Positions 56,899 to 64,000 of a DNA stretch of 64,000 nt are shown here, piece by piece. A program made the position numbers and the translations under genes. The notes under the pieces were generated by a model, which saw only the letters and a program-made list of their open reading frames with translations, was not told the origin of the DNA and did no database searches. Origin of the DNA: Oscillospiraceae bacterium. Its GTDB lineage: Bacteria; Bacillota; Clostridia; Oscillospirales; Ruminococcaceae. Where the stretch lies: assembly GCA_017427265.1 (NCBI GenBank), contig JAFRTG010000026.1, positions 1-64,000 on the forward strand. The letters run 5' to 3'. Each line of letters opens with the position of its first letter. Within the stretch, counting starts at the first letter, position 1.

Positions 56899-57004
56899 TG
56901 TCGATACTGATGTATCTTCGATGGATTGATCATGGGCTCTTTCTCCCGCTTCGCTATGAGTTTGCGGGCAAAGCCCTCATTATAAATCATCGCGCAGCGA
57001 TACC
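56899..57004 (+). repeat. mosaic hairpin repeat (B family)
   Basis: Starting TGTCGATACTGATGTATC after the terminator and ending ATCGCGCAGCGATACC, with GGGCAAAGCCC inside. It abuts the stop of the first rpoD gene. Confidence 0.75.
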
Positions 57005-57009
57005 GCTGT

Positions 57010-58086
57010 TCAGTGTTCGAGGTAATCGCGGACTTTTTTGCTTCTGCTGGGGTGACGGAGCTTCCGGAGCGCCTTGGCTTCGATCTGGCGGATACGCTCG
57101 CGCGTGACATTGAACGCCTTGCCGACATCTTCAAGCGTCTTGGGCGGCTCGTTGTCAAGGCCGTAGCGCATCCGGAGCACATCGGCCTCACGGGGCGTCA
57201 GCGTAGAGAGCACCTCGTTCAGCTGCTCCTTGAGCATGGTGTTGTTCGCAGCGTCGTTCGGAGACTGCGCGTGGTTATCCGGGATAAAGTCGCCGAGGTG
57301 GCTGTCCTCCTCCTCACCGATCGGCGTTTCGAGCGAGACAGGCTCCTGCGCGATCCGCATGACCTCGCGTACCTTGTCGATCGGCATATCGAGGTAATCG
57401 GCAATTTCCTCCTCGGAGGGATCGCGGCCGTTGAGGTGCAGCAGCTGGCTGGAAGCCTTTTTCACGCGCGTGATCGTTTCAACCATATGTACCGGGATGC
57501 GGATGGTTCTGGCCTGATCTGCGATCGCACGGGTGATGGACTGCCGGATCCACCATGTTGCGTAGGTCGAGAACTTGAAGCCCTTGGTATAGTCGAACTT
57601 GTCCACGGCCTTGAGCAGACCCATGTTGCCCTCCTGAATGAGGTCAAGGAACTGCATACCGCGGCCGACGTATTTCTTTGCAATGCTGACGACCAGACGG
57701 AGATTCGCTTCGGAAAGGCGGTTCTTTGCAGCCTGATCGTTCGGGTTATCTGCAAGGCGCTTTGCCAGATCGGTTTCCTCCTCCGGCGTCAGCAGCGGGA
57801 CGCGGCCGATTTCTTTCAGATAGATTTTGACCGGATCGTCCGGAGAAGCGCCGCCTTCGAGCGACATGGCGTCCTCCTCTGCGAGCCGGGTCTCGATATC
57901 GTCGTCGAGCAGTTCTTCCTCTGCAAGCTCCAGGTTCAGCAGATTGCACTGTTCATAAAACAGGCTGATCTCCTCGTCAGTGAACTCCAGCTCCGAGAAC
58001 GCAGTATCCAGCTCATTCTGCGGAAGCTTTCCGCTCATTTTGATCCGTTCGAGGAGCTGCTCAACTTTCTGATTATCTGTTGCCAT
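57010..58086 (-). CDS. rpoD: primary-type sigma-70 factor, second of two tandem copies
   Basis: The 358-residue protein has all group 1 regions: 1.2/2 ([46 protein letters not shown] -10 recognition), 3, and 4.2 ([25 protein letters not shown]). It lacks an extended region 1.1. It directs housekeeping transcription. It lies 66 nt downstream of a second rpoD-like gene on the same strand. GGGAGG is upstream of ATG 58086. The two copies are nearly identical in regions 2-4 and diverge in the first 110 residues. Confidence 0.92.
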   Translation of the reverse strand: MATDNQKVEQLLERIKMSGKLPQNELDTAFSELEFTDEEISLFYEQCNLLNLELAEEELLDDDIETRLAEEDAMSLEGGASPDDPVKIYLKEIGRVPLLTPEEETDLAKRLADNPNDQAAKNRLSEANLRLVVSIAKKYVGRGMQFLDLIQEGNMGLLKAVDKFDYTKGFKFSTYATWWIRQSITRAIADQARTIRIPVHMVETITRVKKASSQLLHLNGRDPSEEEIADYLDMPIDKVREVMRIAQEPVSLETPIGEEEDSHLGDFIPDNHAQSPNDAANNTMLKEQLNEVLSTLTPREADVLRMRYGLDNEPPKTLEDVGKAFNVTRERIRQIEAKALRKLRHPSRSKKVRDYLEH

Positions 58087-58152
58087 TTTTGTATTTTCCT
58101 CCCTTGGTTTACCCGTATGCGCACATATTACGCGGAAATTCCGTCATGCCGT

Positions 58153-59205
58153 TCAGTCGATATAGCCCTGCAGCTTTTTGCTGCGGCTGTAATGCTTGAG
58201 CTTGCGGAGCGCCTTGGCTTCGATTTGCCGGATTCGCTCACGGGTGACGCCGAGCGCCTTGCCGACATCCTCCAGTGTCTGCTGGCGGCCGTTTTCAAGC
58301 CCGTAGCGCATCCGCATGACCTTGGCTTCGCGGTCAGTCAGCGTGGAAAGAACCTCATTCAGCTGCTCCTTCAGCATCGCATTGGAAGCGGCCTCATCGG
58401 GGGAAGGTGCCTGATCGTCCGGGATGAAGTCGCCGAGATGGCTGTCCTCCTCCTCGCCGACCGGTGTTTCCAGAGAAACCGGATCCTGTGCGATCCGCAT
58501 GATCTCAAGAACCTTTTCCACCGGCATTTCCAGTTTTTTGGCGATTTCTTCGGGGCTGGCCTCCTGACCGGTCTCGTGCAGGATCTGGCTTGAGATCTTT
58601 TTGACCTTTGTGATGCTCTCGACCATATGCACGGGAATGCGGATGGTTCTGGCCTGATCGGCAAGGGCTCTGGTGATGGCCTGCCGGATCCACCATGTTG
58701 CATAGGTCGAGAATTTGAAGCCCTTGGTATAGTCAAACTTGTCCACGGCTTTGAGCAGACCCATGTTGCCCTCCTGAATGAGGTCGAGGAACTGCATACC
58801 GCGGCCGACATACTTCTTTGCAATGCTGACAACCAGACGCAGATTGGCTTCTGCAAGACGCTGCCGCGCCGGCTCGTCCTGCGGATTATCCGCAAGTCTG
58901 CGGGCAAGTTCTGTTTCCTCGTCCGTGGTCAGCAGTGCCACTCTGCCGATTTCCTTCAGATAAATCTTGACCGAATCGTCATTGGAAATCTCGTCATTTG
59001 CCATTGTGACGGAAGGATCCGAAGCGTCCTCCAGAGAGAGTTCGTCATCGACCAGCTCAATCTGCATCGCGGAGCACCGTTCCATAATGTGCTCCGGTTC
59101 CAATGCAAGGCTTTCTGATGCCTCCTGCACTTCGGCGATGGTAATCTTTCCGCTCGATTTGGCTTTTTCGAGCAGTTGATCGAGACGCTTTTCTTCATCT
59201 GCCAT
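58153..59205 (-). CDS. rpoD: primary-type sigma-70 factor, first of two tandem copies
   Basis: The 350-residue protein is also a complete RpoD/Sig[21 protein letters not shown], the [14 protein letters not shown] segment in region 2.4, and [20 protein letters not shown] in region 4.2. It sits directly downstream of dnaG, as rpoD does in the classical macromolecular-synthesis operon, so this is probably the ancestral copy. AAAGGAGG precedes ATG 59205. The last residues differ from the downstream copy ([11 protein letters not shown] versus [12 protein letters not shown]). Confidence 0.92.
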   Translation of the reverse strand: MADEEKRLDQLLEKAKSSGKITIAEVQEASESLALEPEHIMERCSAMQIELVDDELSLEDASDPSVTMANDEISNDDSVKIYLKEIGRVALLTTDEETELARRLADNPQDEPARQRLAEANLRLVVSIAKKYVGRGMQFLDLIQEGNMGLLKAVDKFDYTKGFKFSTYATWWIRQAITRALADQARTIRIPVHMVESITKVKKISSQILHETGQEASPEEIAKKLEMPVEKVLEIMRIAQDPVSLETPVGEEEDSHLGDFIPDDQAPSPDEAASNAMLKEQLNEVLSTLTDREAKVMRMRYGLENGRQQTLEDVGKALGVTRERIRQIEAKALRKLKHYSRSKKLQGYID

Positions 59206-59279
59206 TTTGGTTTCCTCCTTTGCGCGGCCTCCGCACAGTCTAAGAGCATATTCATCTGCATTCTGCGGATGCAGTGCAG

Positions 59280-61031
59280 TTATGATCGTTTCTGTTGCTT
59301 GATCGCCTGAAAATTGGCAGCCCAGTCGCTGTCATCAAGCTCTGCAGCCTTTGCCGGATCGAGCTTCGGATTTTTCAGTACCCGAATGCAGTCGCTGACG
59401 GCCTTCGGCGAGATATCCAGCTCCGAATGCGAAGCCTCGATGCCGGTGATCCGCCCCATTTCCTGCGGCGTAAAGCTGTCGGAAAAGAGCGAGAGGTCAT
59501 AGGGATAACCCTGCTGCAGCTTGTCTGTCAGATGCCGGAAGATTCTGCGGTTGAGCTCTGTGACGAACTCCTCCGGCCGGATCTGTTTCAGCACATCTTC
59601 GAGCGCATCCGGCTGCCGGAACAGATAACAGAGGATCTGCTCCTCGGCCTTTGCCTCCTTCGGGCGGGCGGCTGCCTCCGGATTGATCGGATCGCGGAGC
59701 AGCGGTGCGGTTTTCAGCGCTGTCCATGTCTGCTTCTTCTCATTTTTTTTCCGTTTCCGGATTTCCTGTGCGACCTGCGCTTTCAGAATCTCCGGTGAGA
59801 TCTCATATTCCTTGGCGATCTTTGAAAGATACACATTGCGGTCAAGCTCATTTTCGATGCCGGAAAGCACGCTGATCGCCTTATGCAGCGCGGTAATCGT
59901 GCCGTCCTCGGATTCCGGATCGGTGCCGTCGCGGCATCGCTGCAGCTCGTAGGAGACAGCGTCGTCGGCTTCCTCAAGCAGCTTCCGGAAATAGGCTGAC
60001 CCGAATTTTTTGATATATTCATCCGGGTCCTTTGCATCGTGCATGTGCAGGATGCGCGGCCGCAGTCCGACGGCACGCAGCAGATTCACGGCTTTGACGG
60101 TCGCGTTCTGACCGGCAGCGTCGCTGTCGTAGGAGATGACGACCTCCTCGGCGTACTGCCGCATGAGCCGGCACTGATCGGGTGTCAGCGCGGTGCCGAG
60201 CGATGCGACGACATTCTCAAAGCCTGCCTGATGAATCGAAATGACATCCATGTAGCCTTCTGCGAGAATCAGCCGCTTGGACTGCGATTTCTTCGCAAAA
60301 TTCATGGAAAACAGGTTTCTGCCCTTTTTGAAAACCGGCGTATCGGACGAGTTGAGGTATTTGGGCTCACCGTCCTTTTCGATCGTGCGGCCGCCGAAGG
60401 CAATGACGCTGCCGCGCAGGTCAAAGATCGGGAAGATCACACGGTTCCGGAATTTGTCGTAGAGATTGCCGGTTTTGCCGGAGCGGCTGCAGAGGTTCGC
60501 GCCGAGCAGCTCCTCATCGGTATAGCCGAGCTGCTTCATGGCGTTCAGCAGGCCGTCCCAGCGGTCGTCTGCGTAGCCGAGGCCGTATTTCCGGATGATT
60601 TCCGGCTTGAGTGCACGCTCCTTGAGATAGATAAGGCCGCGCTTGTCTTTGCCGGTCAGATTTTCAAAGAAATATCTTGCGGCAGCGCGGTTGAGTTCAA
60701 GCAGCCGCATCCGGAATTTGGATTCGCCGTTGTCGCGTTCCTGTTCGGGGACGGTCATGCCTGCGCGCTCGGCAAGCATCCGGACGGCGTCCATATACGG
60801 CAGTCCTTCGATCTGCATGATGAAGGTGATGACGTCGCCGCCGGCATGGCAGCCGAAGCAATAGAAACTATTGTTGTGAGGATAAACCGTGCAGGATGGT
60901 GTCTTTTCAGAGTGAAACGGGCACAAGCATTTCAGCAGGGAACCCGCTTTGATCAGATGCACATAGCTGCCCATGACCGTGTCGATCGGATTGGCCTGTC
61001 TGAGCTGATAGAGAAATTCCTGCGGCAGCAT
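59280..61031 (-). CDS. dnaG: DNA primase
   Basis: The 583-residue enzyme makes RNA primers for replication. The CHC2 zinc finger is visible ([13 protein letters not shown] ... [11 protein letters not shown]), then the RNA polymerase domain with Toprim motifs ([25 protein letters not shown]), and a C-terminal helicase-binding domain. AAAGGAGG lies 6 nt before ATG 61031. It follows dgt by 19 nt and precedes the two rpoD genes. Confidence 0.95.
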   Translation of the reverse strand: MLPQEFLYQLRQANPIDTVMGSYVHLIKAGSLLKCLCPFHSEKTPSCTVYPHNNSFYCFGCHAGGDVITFIMQIEGLPYMDAVRMLAERAGMTVPEQERDNGESKFRMRLLELNRAAARYFFENLTGKDKRGLIYLKERALKPEIIRKYGLGYADDRWDGLLNAMKQLGYTDEELLGANLCSRSGKTGNLYDKFRNRVIFPIFDLRGSVIAFGGRTIEKDGEPKYLNSSDTPVFKKGRNLFSMNFAKKSQSKRLILAEGYMDVISIHQAGFENVVASLGTALTPDQCRLMRQYAEEVVISYDSDAAGQNATVKAVNLLRAVGLRPRILHMHDAKDPDEYIKKFGSAYFRKLLEEADDAVSYELQRCRDGTDPESEDGTITALHKAISVLSGIENELDRNVYLSKIAKEYEISPEILKAQVAQEIRKRKKNEKKQTWTALKTAPLLRDPINPEAAARPKEAKAEEQILCYLFRQPDALEDVLKQIRPEEFVTELNRRIFRHLTDKLQQGYPYDLSLFSDSFTPQEMGRITGIEASHSELDISPKAVSDCIRVLKNPKLDPAKAAELDDSDWAANFQAIKQQKRS

Positions 61032-61050
61032 GTGCGCACCTCCTTTGATT

Positions 61051-62043
61051 TTATTTCACATCCCACGAACGCGGGATAAACAGTTTTTCATATGCCCAGA
61101 TGGCGTAATCGTCGCTCATGCCTGCAATATAGTCACAGACGGCGCGGGCAGCGGTGTCCTTCTCCGCGATCGCACGGTATTCATCGGGCATTTCCTCCGG
61201 CCGCTCCAGATAGTAAGCATAGAGTCTGCGGATGAGCTCCTGCGCCTTGTGATCCTCTGTTTTGGCAGCAGAGCCGGAATAAATATTCTGATAGAGGAAT
61301 GTGTGCAGTGCGTCATGTGCCTGCCGGATGTCCGGCATCATATCCATAACATCGTCGCCGTGCTCGATGACAGAGGTAATCATCGTGGTGATGCGTTTCG
61401 ATTTGGAATGCCCGAGTACGGCGGTGCAGTCTGCGGGGAGATCCTCTTCCCGGAGAATGCCGCCGCGGATGGCATCGTCAATGTCGTGATTGATATAGGC
61501 GATGCGGTCGGCCAGCCGGACAAGATTGCCCTCCCGCGTGGCCGCAGTCATATTGGTATGGCAGAGGATGCCGTCGCGGACCTGTCTGGTCAGATTCAGC
61601 CCCCTGCCGTGCTTTTCGATGCGTTCGACGACCCGCACGCTCTGCTCGTAGTGCCGGTATCCGCCCGGCGTGATCGCATTGAGCGCCGCCTCCCCGGCAT
61701 GGCCGAAGGGCGAATGTCCGAGGTCGTGGCCGAGTGCAATGGCCTCCGTGAGATCCTCGTTCATGCGCAGCGCGCGCGCCATCGTGCGGGCGATCTGTGC
61801 GACCTCCAGCGTATGGGTCAGACGGGTGCGGTAATGATCCCCGATGGGGGACAGAAACACCTGCGTCTTGCGCTTGAGCCGCCGGAAGGATGTACAGTGC
61901 AGGATACGGTCGCGGTCACGCTGAAATTCGGTGCGGAGCGGACACAGCGGTTCCGGCACATCCCGGATGGCTTCTGCAGCATGGCAGGCGTTTTGGCACA
62001 GCATATCATTTTCAAATGCTTCGGTTTGCTCGCGGACGGTCAT
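61051..62043 (-). CDS. dgt: deoxyguanosinetriphosphate triphosphohydrolase-like protein
   Basis: The 330-residue HD-domain enzyme has the motif pattern HTLEVAQIARTMARAL and LGHDLGHSPFGHAGE with metal-binding His/Asp residues. Members hydrolyse dGTP or other dNTPs to the nucleoside and triphosphate. Its place at the head of the dgt-dnaG-rpoD operon matches many Firmicutes. The start has AGGTGAT upstream. Confidence 0.9.
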   Translation of the reverse strand: MTVREQTEAFENDMLCQNACHAAEAIRDVPEPLCPLRTEFQRDRDRILHCTSFRRLKRKTQVFLSPIGDHYRTRLTHTLEVAQIARTMARALRMNEDLTEAIALGHDLGHSPFGHAGEAALNAITPGGYRHYEQSVRVVERIEKHGRGLNLTRQVRDGILCHTNMTAATREGNLVRLADRIAYINHDIDDAIRGGILREEDLPADCTAVLGHSKSKRITTMITSVIEHGDDVMDMMPDIRQAHDALHTFLYQNIYSGSAAKTEDHKAQELIRRLYAYYLERPEEMPDEYRAIAEKDTAARAVCDYIAGMSDDYAIWAYEKLFIPRSWDVK

Positions 62044-62333
62044 CGGATCACCTCGGTTTCGGTCAGGCGGCAGCGGATTATCGGATCGTCTGTCTGATTC
62101 TGATGCAGTCAGTCCAATGCTGTCTGATTATATATACAGCAAACGGGGCGAAAAATCCTCTTTTTCGTGCTGCTTTTCCGCAATTTTCAGAACATCGTAC
62201 ATTTGGATGCGGAGTATACAATTTCAGTTTGTGCAAAATAACAACGAATTGCGCGGCGCTCGTTTGCGGGACAGCGATTCCGGGATCCTGATGCGAAAAT
62301 GCGCAAAGGCGCCGATGACAGCATCAGCGCCTC
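62044..62333. other. intergenic stretch with terminator-like hairpin
   Basis: No gene is visible. A candidate leftward -10 (TATAAT, 62132-62127) for dgt lacks a good -35. 62304-62331 forms a hairpin (GGCGCCGATG / CATCAGCGCC) that leads into the repeat at 62334. Confidence 0.45.
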
Positions 62334-62561
62334 AGTTTGTTGATAAAGTGTCTCCGACGGATCAGAAATGAGGGCTCCGCCCTCAAACTCCCGCTTAAGG
62401 GCTATTAGCCCTTAAGAATCCCATTTTAAGGTGCAATATAAAAAGCACGCACTTTCTGCTATTCTATCAAAAGTGGGATTCCAAAGGGACTCTGCCCCTT
62501 TGGCGGTTTTGGGCGGAGCCCATTATTGATTATCGCAAAGCGATACCTTTTTCGACAAGCT
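62334..62561 (+). repeat. long mosaic hairpin repeat (B family), tandem copy 1
   Basis: The unit runs from AGTTTGTTGATAAAGTGTCTCC to GCGATACCTTTTT. It contains five short palindromes in a row: GAGGGCTCCGCCCTC, CTTAAGGGCTATTAGCCC(TTAAG), CCAAAGGGACTCTGCCCC(TTTGG), GGGCGGAGCCC and TATCGCAAAGCGATA. It follows the hairpin at 62304-62331. Confidence 0.85.
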
Positions 62562-62591
62562 GAGAGCACCTCTTTTTCGGGAGGTGCTCTT

Positions 62592-62815
62592 AGTTTGTTG
62601 ATAAAGTGTCTCCGACGGATCAGAAATGAGTGCTCCGCCCTCAAACTCCCGCTTAAGGGCTGTCAGCCCTTAAGAATCCCATTTTAAGACACAATATAAA
62701 AAGCACGCACTTTCTGCCATTCTATCAAAAGTGGGATTCCAAAGGGACAATGTCCCTTTGGCGGGTTTGGGCGGAGCCCATTATAGATTCATCGCAGAGC
62801 GATACCTTTTTCTTA
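62592..62815 (+). repeat. long mosaic hairpin repeat (B family), tandem copy 2
   Basis: The same unit repeats 258 nt later with a few changes, mostly in palindromes where paired bases change together (AGGGACTCTGCCCCT versus AGGGACAATGTCCCT; GGCTATTAGCC versus GGCTGTCAGCC). It is preceded by its own hairpin, AGAGCACCTC...GAGGTGCTCT (62563-62592). Confidence 0.85.
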
Positions 62816-62843
62816 TGATAAAACCGCCGGAGATTCCGGTGCC

Positions 62844-63401
62844 TCAGAACTGATTGAGGATCCACTGCAGCCCGCCGTAGAAGAGCAGGCACATGATGAC
62901 CGTCGCCATGATGAGACCGAGGAAGATCGCCGGGACGGACTTTTTCCGGCTGACATGCAGCAGCGCTGCAATCAGGGATCCTGTCCAAGCGCCGGTGCCG
63001 GGCAGCGGAATGCCGACGAAGAGCAGCAGGCCGACAAACTCAAATTTGCGGATTTTTTCGGCCTTTTTGCCGGTGCCGCGAGCCTTCAGCCAGAGTGCCA
63101 GCTTGCGCATCCAGCCAATCTTGCAGCCCTCCATCCAGTTGAGCACCTTTTCGATGAACAGCAGAATGAACGGGATCGGCAGGATATTGCCGAGGATGCA
63201 GACGCCGACAGCCTGCCACATCGGAATACCGAGCAGCGAGGCCGCAATCAGCCCGCCGCGCAGCTCCAGAATCGGGATCATGGAGATGATGAACGGCACA
63301 AGGATCGGCGGCAGACCCCCGAGCAGGGAAGTCAGCTTTTCCGCGAGTGCTTCGGTTCCGCCGGAAGCCAGCAGAACCGGAAAAAAGGATTGCAGAAGCA
63401 T
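62844..63401 (-). CDS. small multidrug export protein family (COG2426) membrane protein
   Basis: ATG 63401 lies 8 nt after GGAGGG; the ATG at 63425 in frame has no site. The 185-residue protein has about five membrane helices, with the family motifs ISMIPILELRGGLIAAS and FVGIPLPGTGAWTGSLIAALL. The family name suggests drug export, but biochemical evidence is thin. It is isolated, with repeats downstream. Confidence 0.8.
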   Translation of the reverse strand: MLLQSFFPVLLASGGTEALAEKLTSLLGGLPPILVPFIISMIPILELRGGLIAASLLGIPMWQAVGVCILGNILPIPFILLFIEKVLNWMEGCKIGWMRKLALWLKARGTGKKAEKIRKFEFVGLLLFVGIPLPGTGAWTGSLIAALLHVSRKKSVPAIFLGLIMATVIMCLLFYGGLQWILNQF

Positions 63402-63771
63402 GGGATCGCCCTCCGTAAACTTCATATTATTTTAAGGTTATCTTCATTTGTGTTTTACACTGCCGTGCTATCATTATGATAAAATGCGGAATTGCGGGAC
63501 GGCAGACAAATGCAATTTATTATCCCATAAATCCGGCGCACAGTCAAGTCTTTTGCGCAAAATTACCGCTTTTGCACAAATTTCCGGCCGTGTTTTTCTG
63601 AAACTGTCGATGTTTGACAGAAAATGAAAAGCGCGGTTCCGGTTCCTTGATGAAATGCATAAATCGTGCACAGGGGACTGTTTTTTTTGTACTGCGGTAT
63701 GGTAAAATATTGCAAGAAACCGGGTCTCCGGTACAGCCGGTGTTCCGCAAAACAGAAAGGAAGTTTCACAT
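63402..63771. other. intergenic stretch, nothing firm recognised
   Basis: A possible rightward -10 (TAAAAT, 63703-63708) lies upstream of the ABC gene, with no good -35. AGAAAGGAAG at about 63754-63763 is the ribosome binding site of that gene. No other gene or RNA is evident. Confidence 0.35.
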
Positions 63772-64000
63772 ATGGGATTTTCAGTCACGGATCTGTATAA
63801 AAAATACGGAGAGAAGGTCGTTGTCGATCATCTCAGCTTTGAGATCAACGAGCCGGGTGTTTATGCGCTGCTCGGCACGAACGGCGCCGGAAAAACGACC
63901 TCGATCCGTATGATTCTGAACATGCTCTCGAAGGACGGCGGAACGGTTCGCTGGAACGGCGGTCCGCTGACGCTGCAGACCTGCAATATCGGATATCTGG
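63772..64000 (+). CDS. ABC transporter ATPase, 5' part
   Basis: ATG 63772 follows AGAAAGGAAG. The 76 visible codons show the start of an ABC ATPase (FSVTDLYKKYGEKVVVDHLSF) with Walker A (LGTNGAGKTTS) and continue past the window. The sequence type (INEPGVYALLGTNGAGKTT, short loop) is that of multidrug or Na+-efflux ABC-2 systems. Its partner permease is not in view. Confidence 0.85.
   Translation, partial: MGFSVTDLYKKYGEKVVVDHLSFEINEPGVYALLGTNGAGKTTSIRMILNMLSKDGGTVRWNGGPLTLQTCNIGYL

Noticed and set aside
57013..58593. Plus-strand frame of 526 codons spanning both rpoD genes
   Set aside because: It crosses the intergenic gap and is antisense to two clear sigma factors; composition is that of a shadow frame.

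Overview
The window looks like chromosome from a Gram-positive, cellulosome-type member of the Ruminococcaceae (Clostridia, Ruminococcus-like). The support is: two secreted proteins ending in type I dockerins, a Clostridia-type str operon, Bce-type antimicrobial-peptide modules, dipicolinate synthase genes, a dgt-dnaG-rpoD operon, and uniform promoters of the form TTGnnn-N17-TATAAT, often with an extended TGC before the -10 box. Species cannot be fixed from sequence alone.

Layout. 1-5,750 is a decayed integrative/mobilizable element: IS66-type tnpA, a truncated RepA-like ATPase, two small accessory genes, a MobV relaxase and a tyrosine integrase. tnpA, relaxase and integrase are all cut by in-frame stops. 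5,870-7,930 holds a secreted beta-helix protein with dockerin. 8,000-12,980 is a Bce-type response regulator / histidine kinase / ABC transporter module with a recognisable operator. 13,000-15,820 has three tandem promoter-bearing repeats and a zinc-ribbon membrane protein. 16,000-21,400 holds MATE and SulP transporters and a membrane-anchored HExxH peptidase. 21,650-26,480 is rpsL-rpsG-fusA-tuf. 26,600-29,770 holds a second dockerin protein and metG. 30,000-34,740 has two ECF sigma/anti-sigma pairs flanking a broken amidohydrolase. 34,840-36,900 holds a polysaccharide deacetylase and an R2K-like ATP-grasp protein. 36,930-43,470 (minus strand) holds the GGGtGRT/NifU-like pair, a Na/Pi cotransporter with PhoU domain, and a PhoB/PhoR pair whose kinase has an acidic tail of about 200 residues. 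43,930-48,450 is an MBOAT / DHHW / acyl-carrier operon, probably for cell-surface polysaccharide acylation. 48,700-49,670 is an AraC regulator.

The most striking arrangement is 49,830-56,860. Two fragments of dpsA (dipicolinate synthase subunit A) lie about 6 kb apart, and the second leads into dpsB. The intervening 6,056 bp is bounded by 16-bp inverted repeats (15 of 16 matching) and carries a ComEA-like gene, a small DUF2185-like gene, a sugar ABC importer and a conserved gene with a nonsense codon. Joining the fragments at a shared GGGG restores the DpsA reading frame exactly. The N-terminal two-thirds of dpsA is also missing, so spore dipicolinate synthesis from this locus is inactive.

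The minus-strand replication/transcription operon (57,010-62,043) is dgt-dnaG followed by two complete primary-type sigma factor genes in tandem. A multi-copy mosaic of intergenic hairpin repeats, with MITE-like AAAGGTATC...GATACCTTT ends, usually starting next to a terminator, occurs across the window and in tandem at 62,334-62,815. One copy supplies the last codons of dpsB. The window ends inside an ABC transporter ATPase gene. No tRNA, rRNA or CRISPR array was seen.
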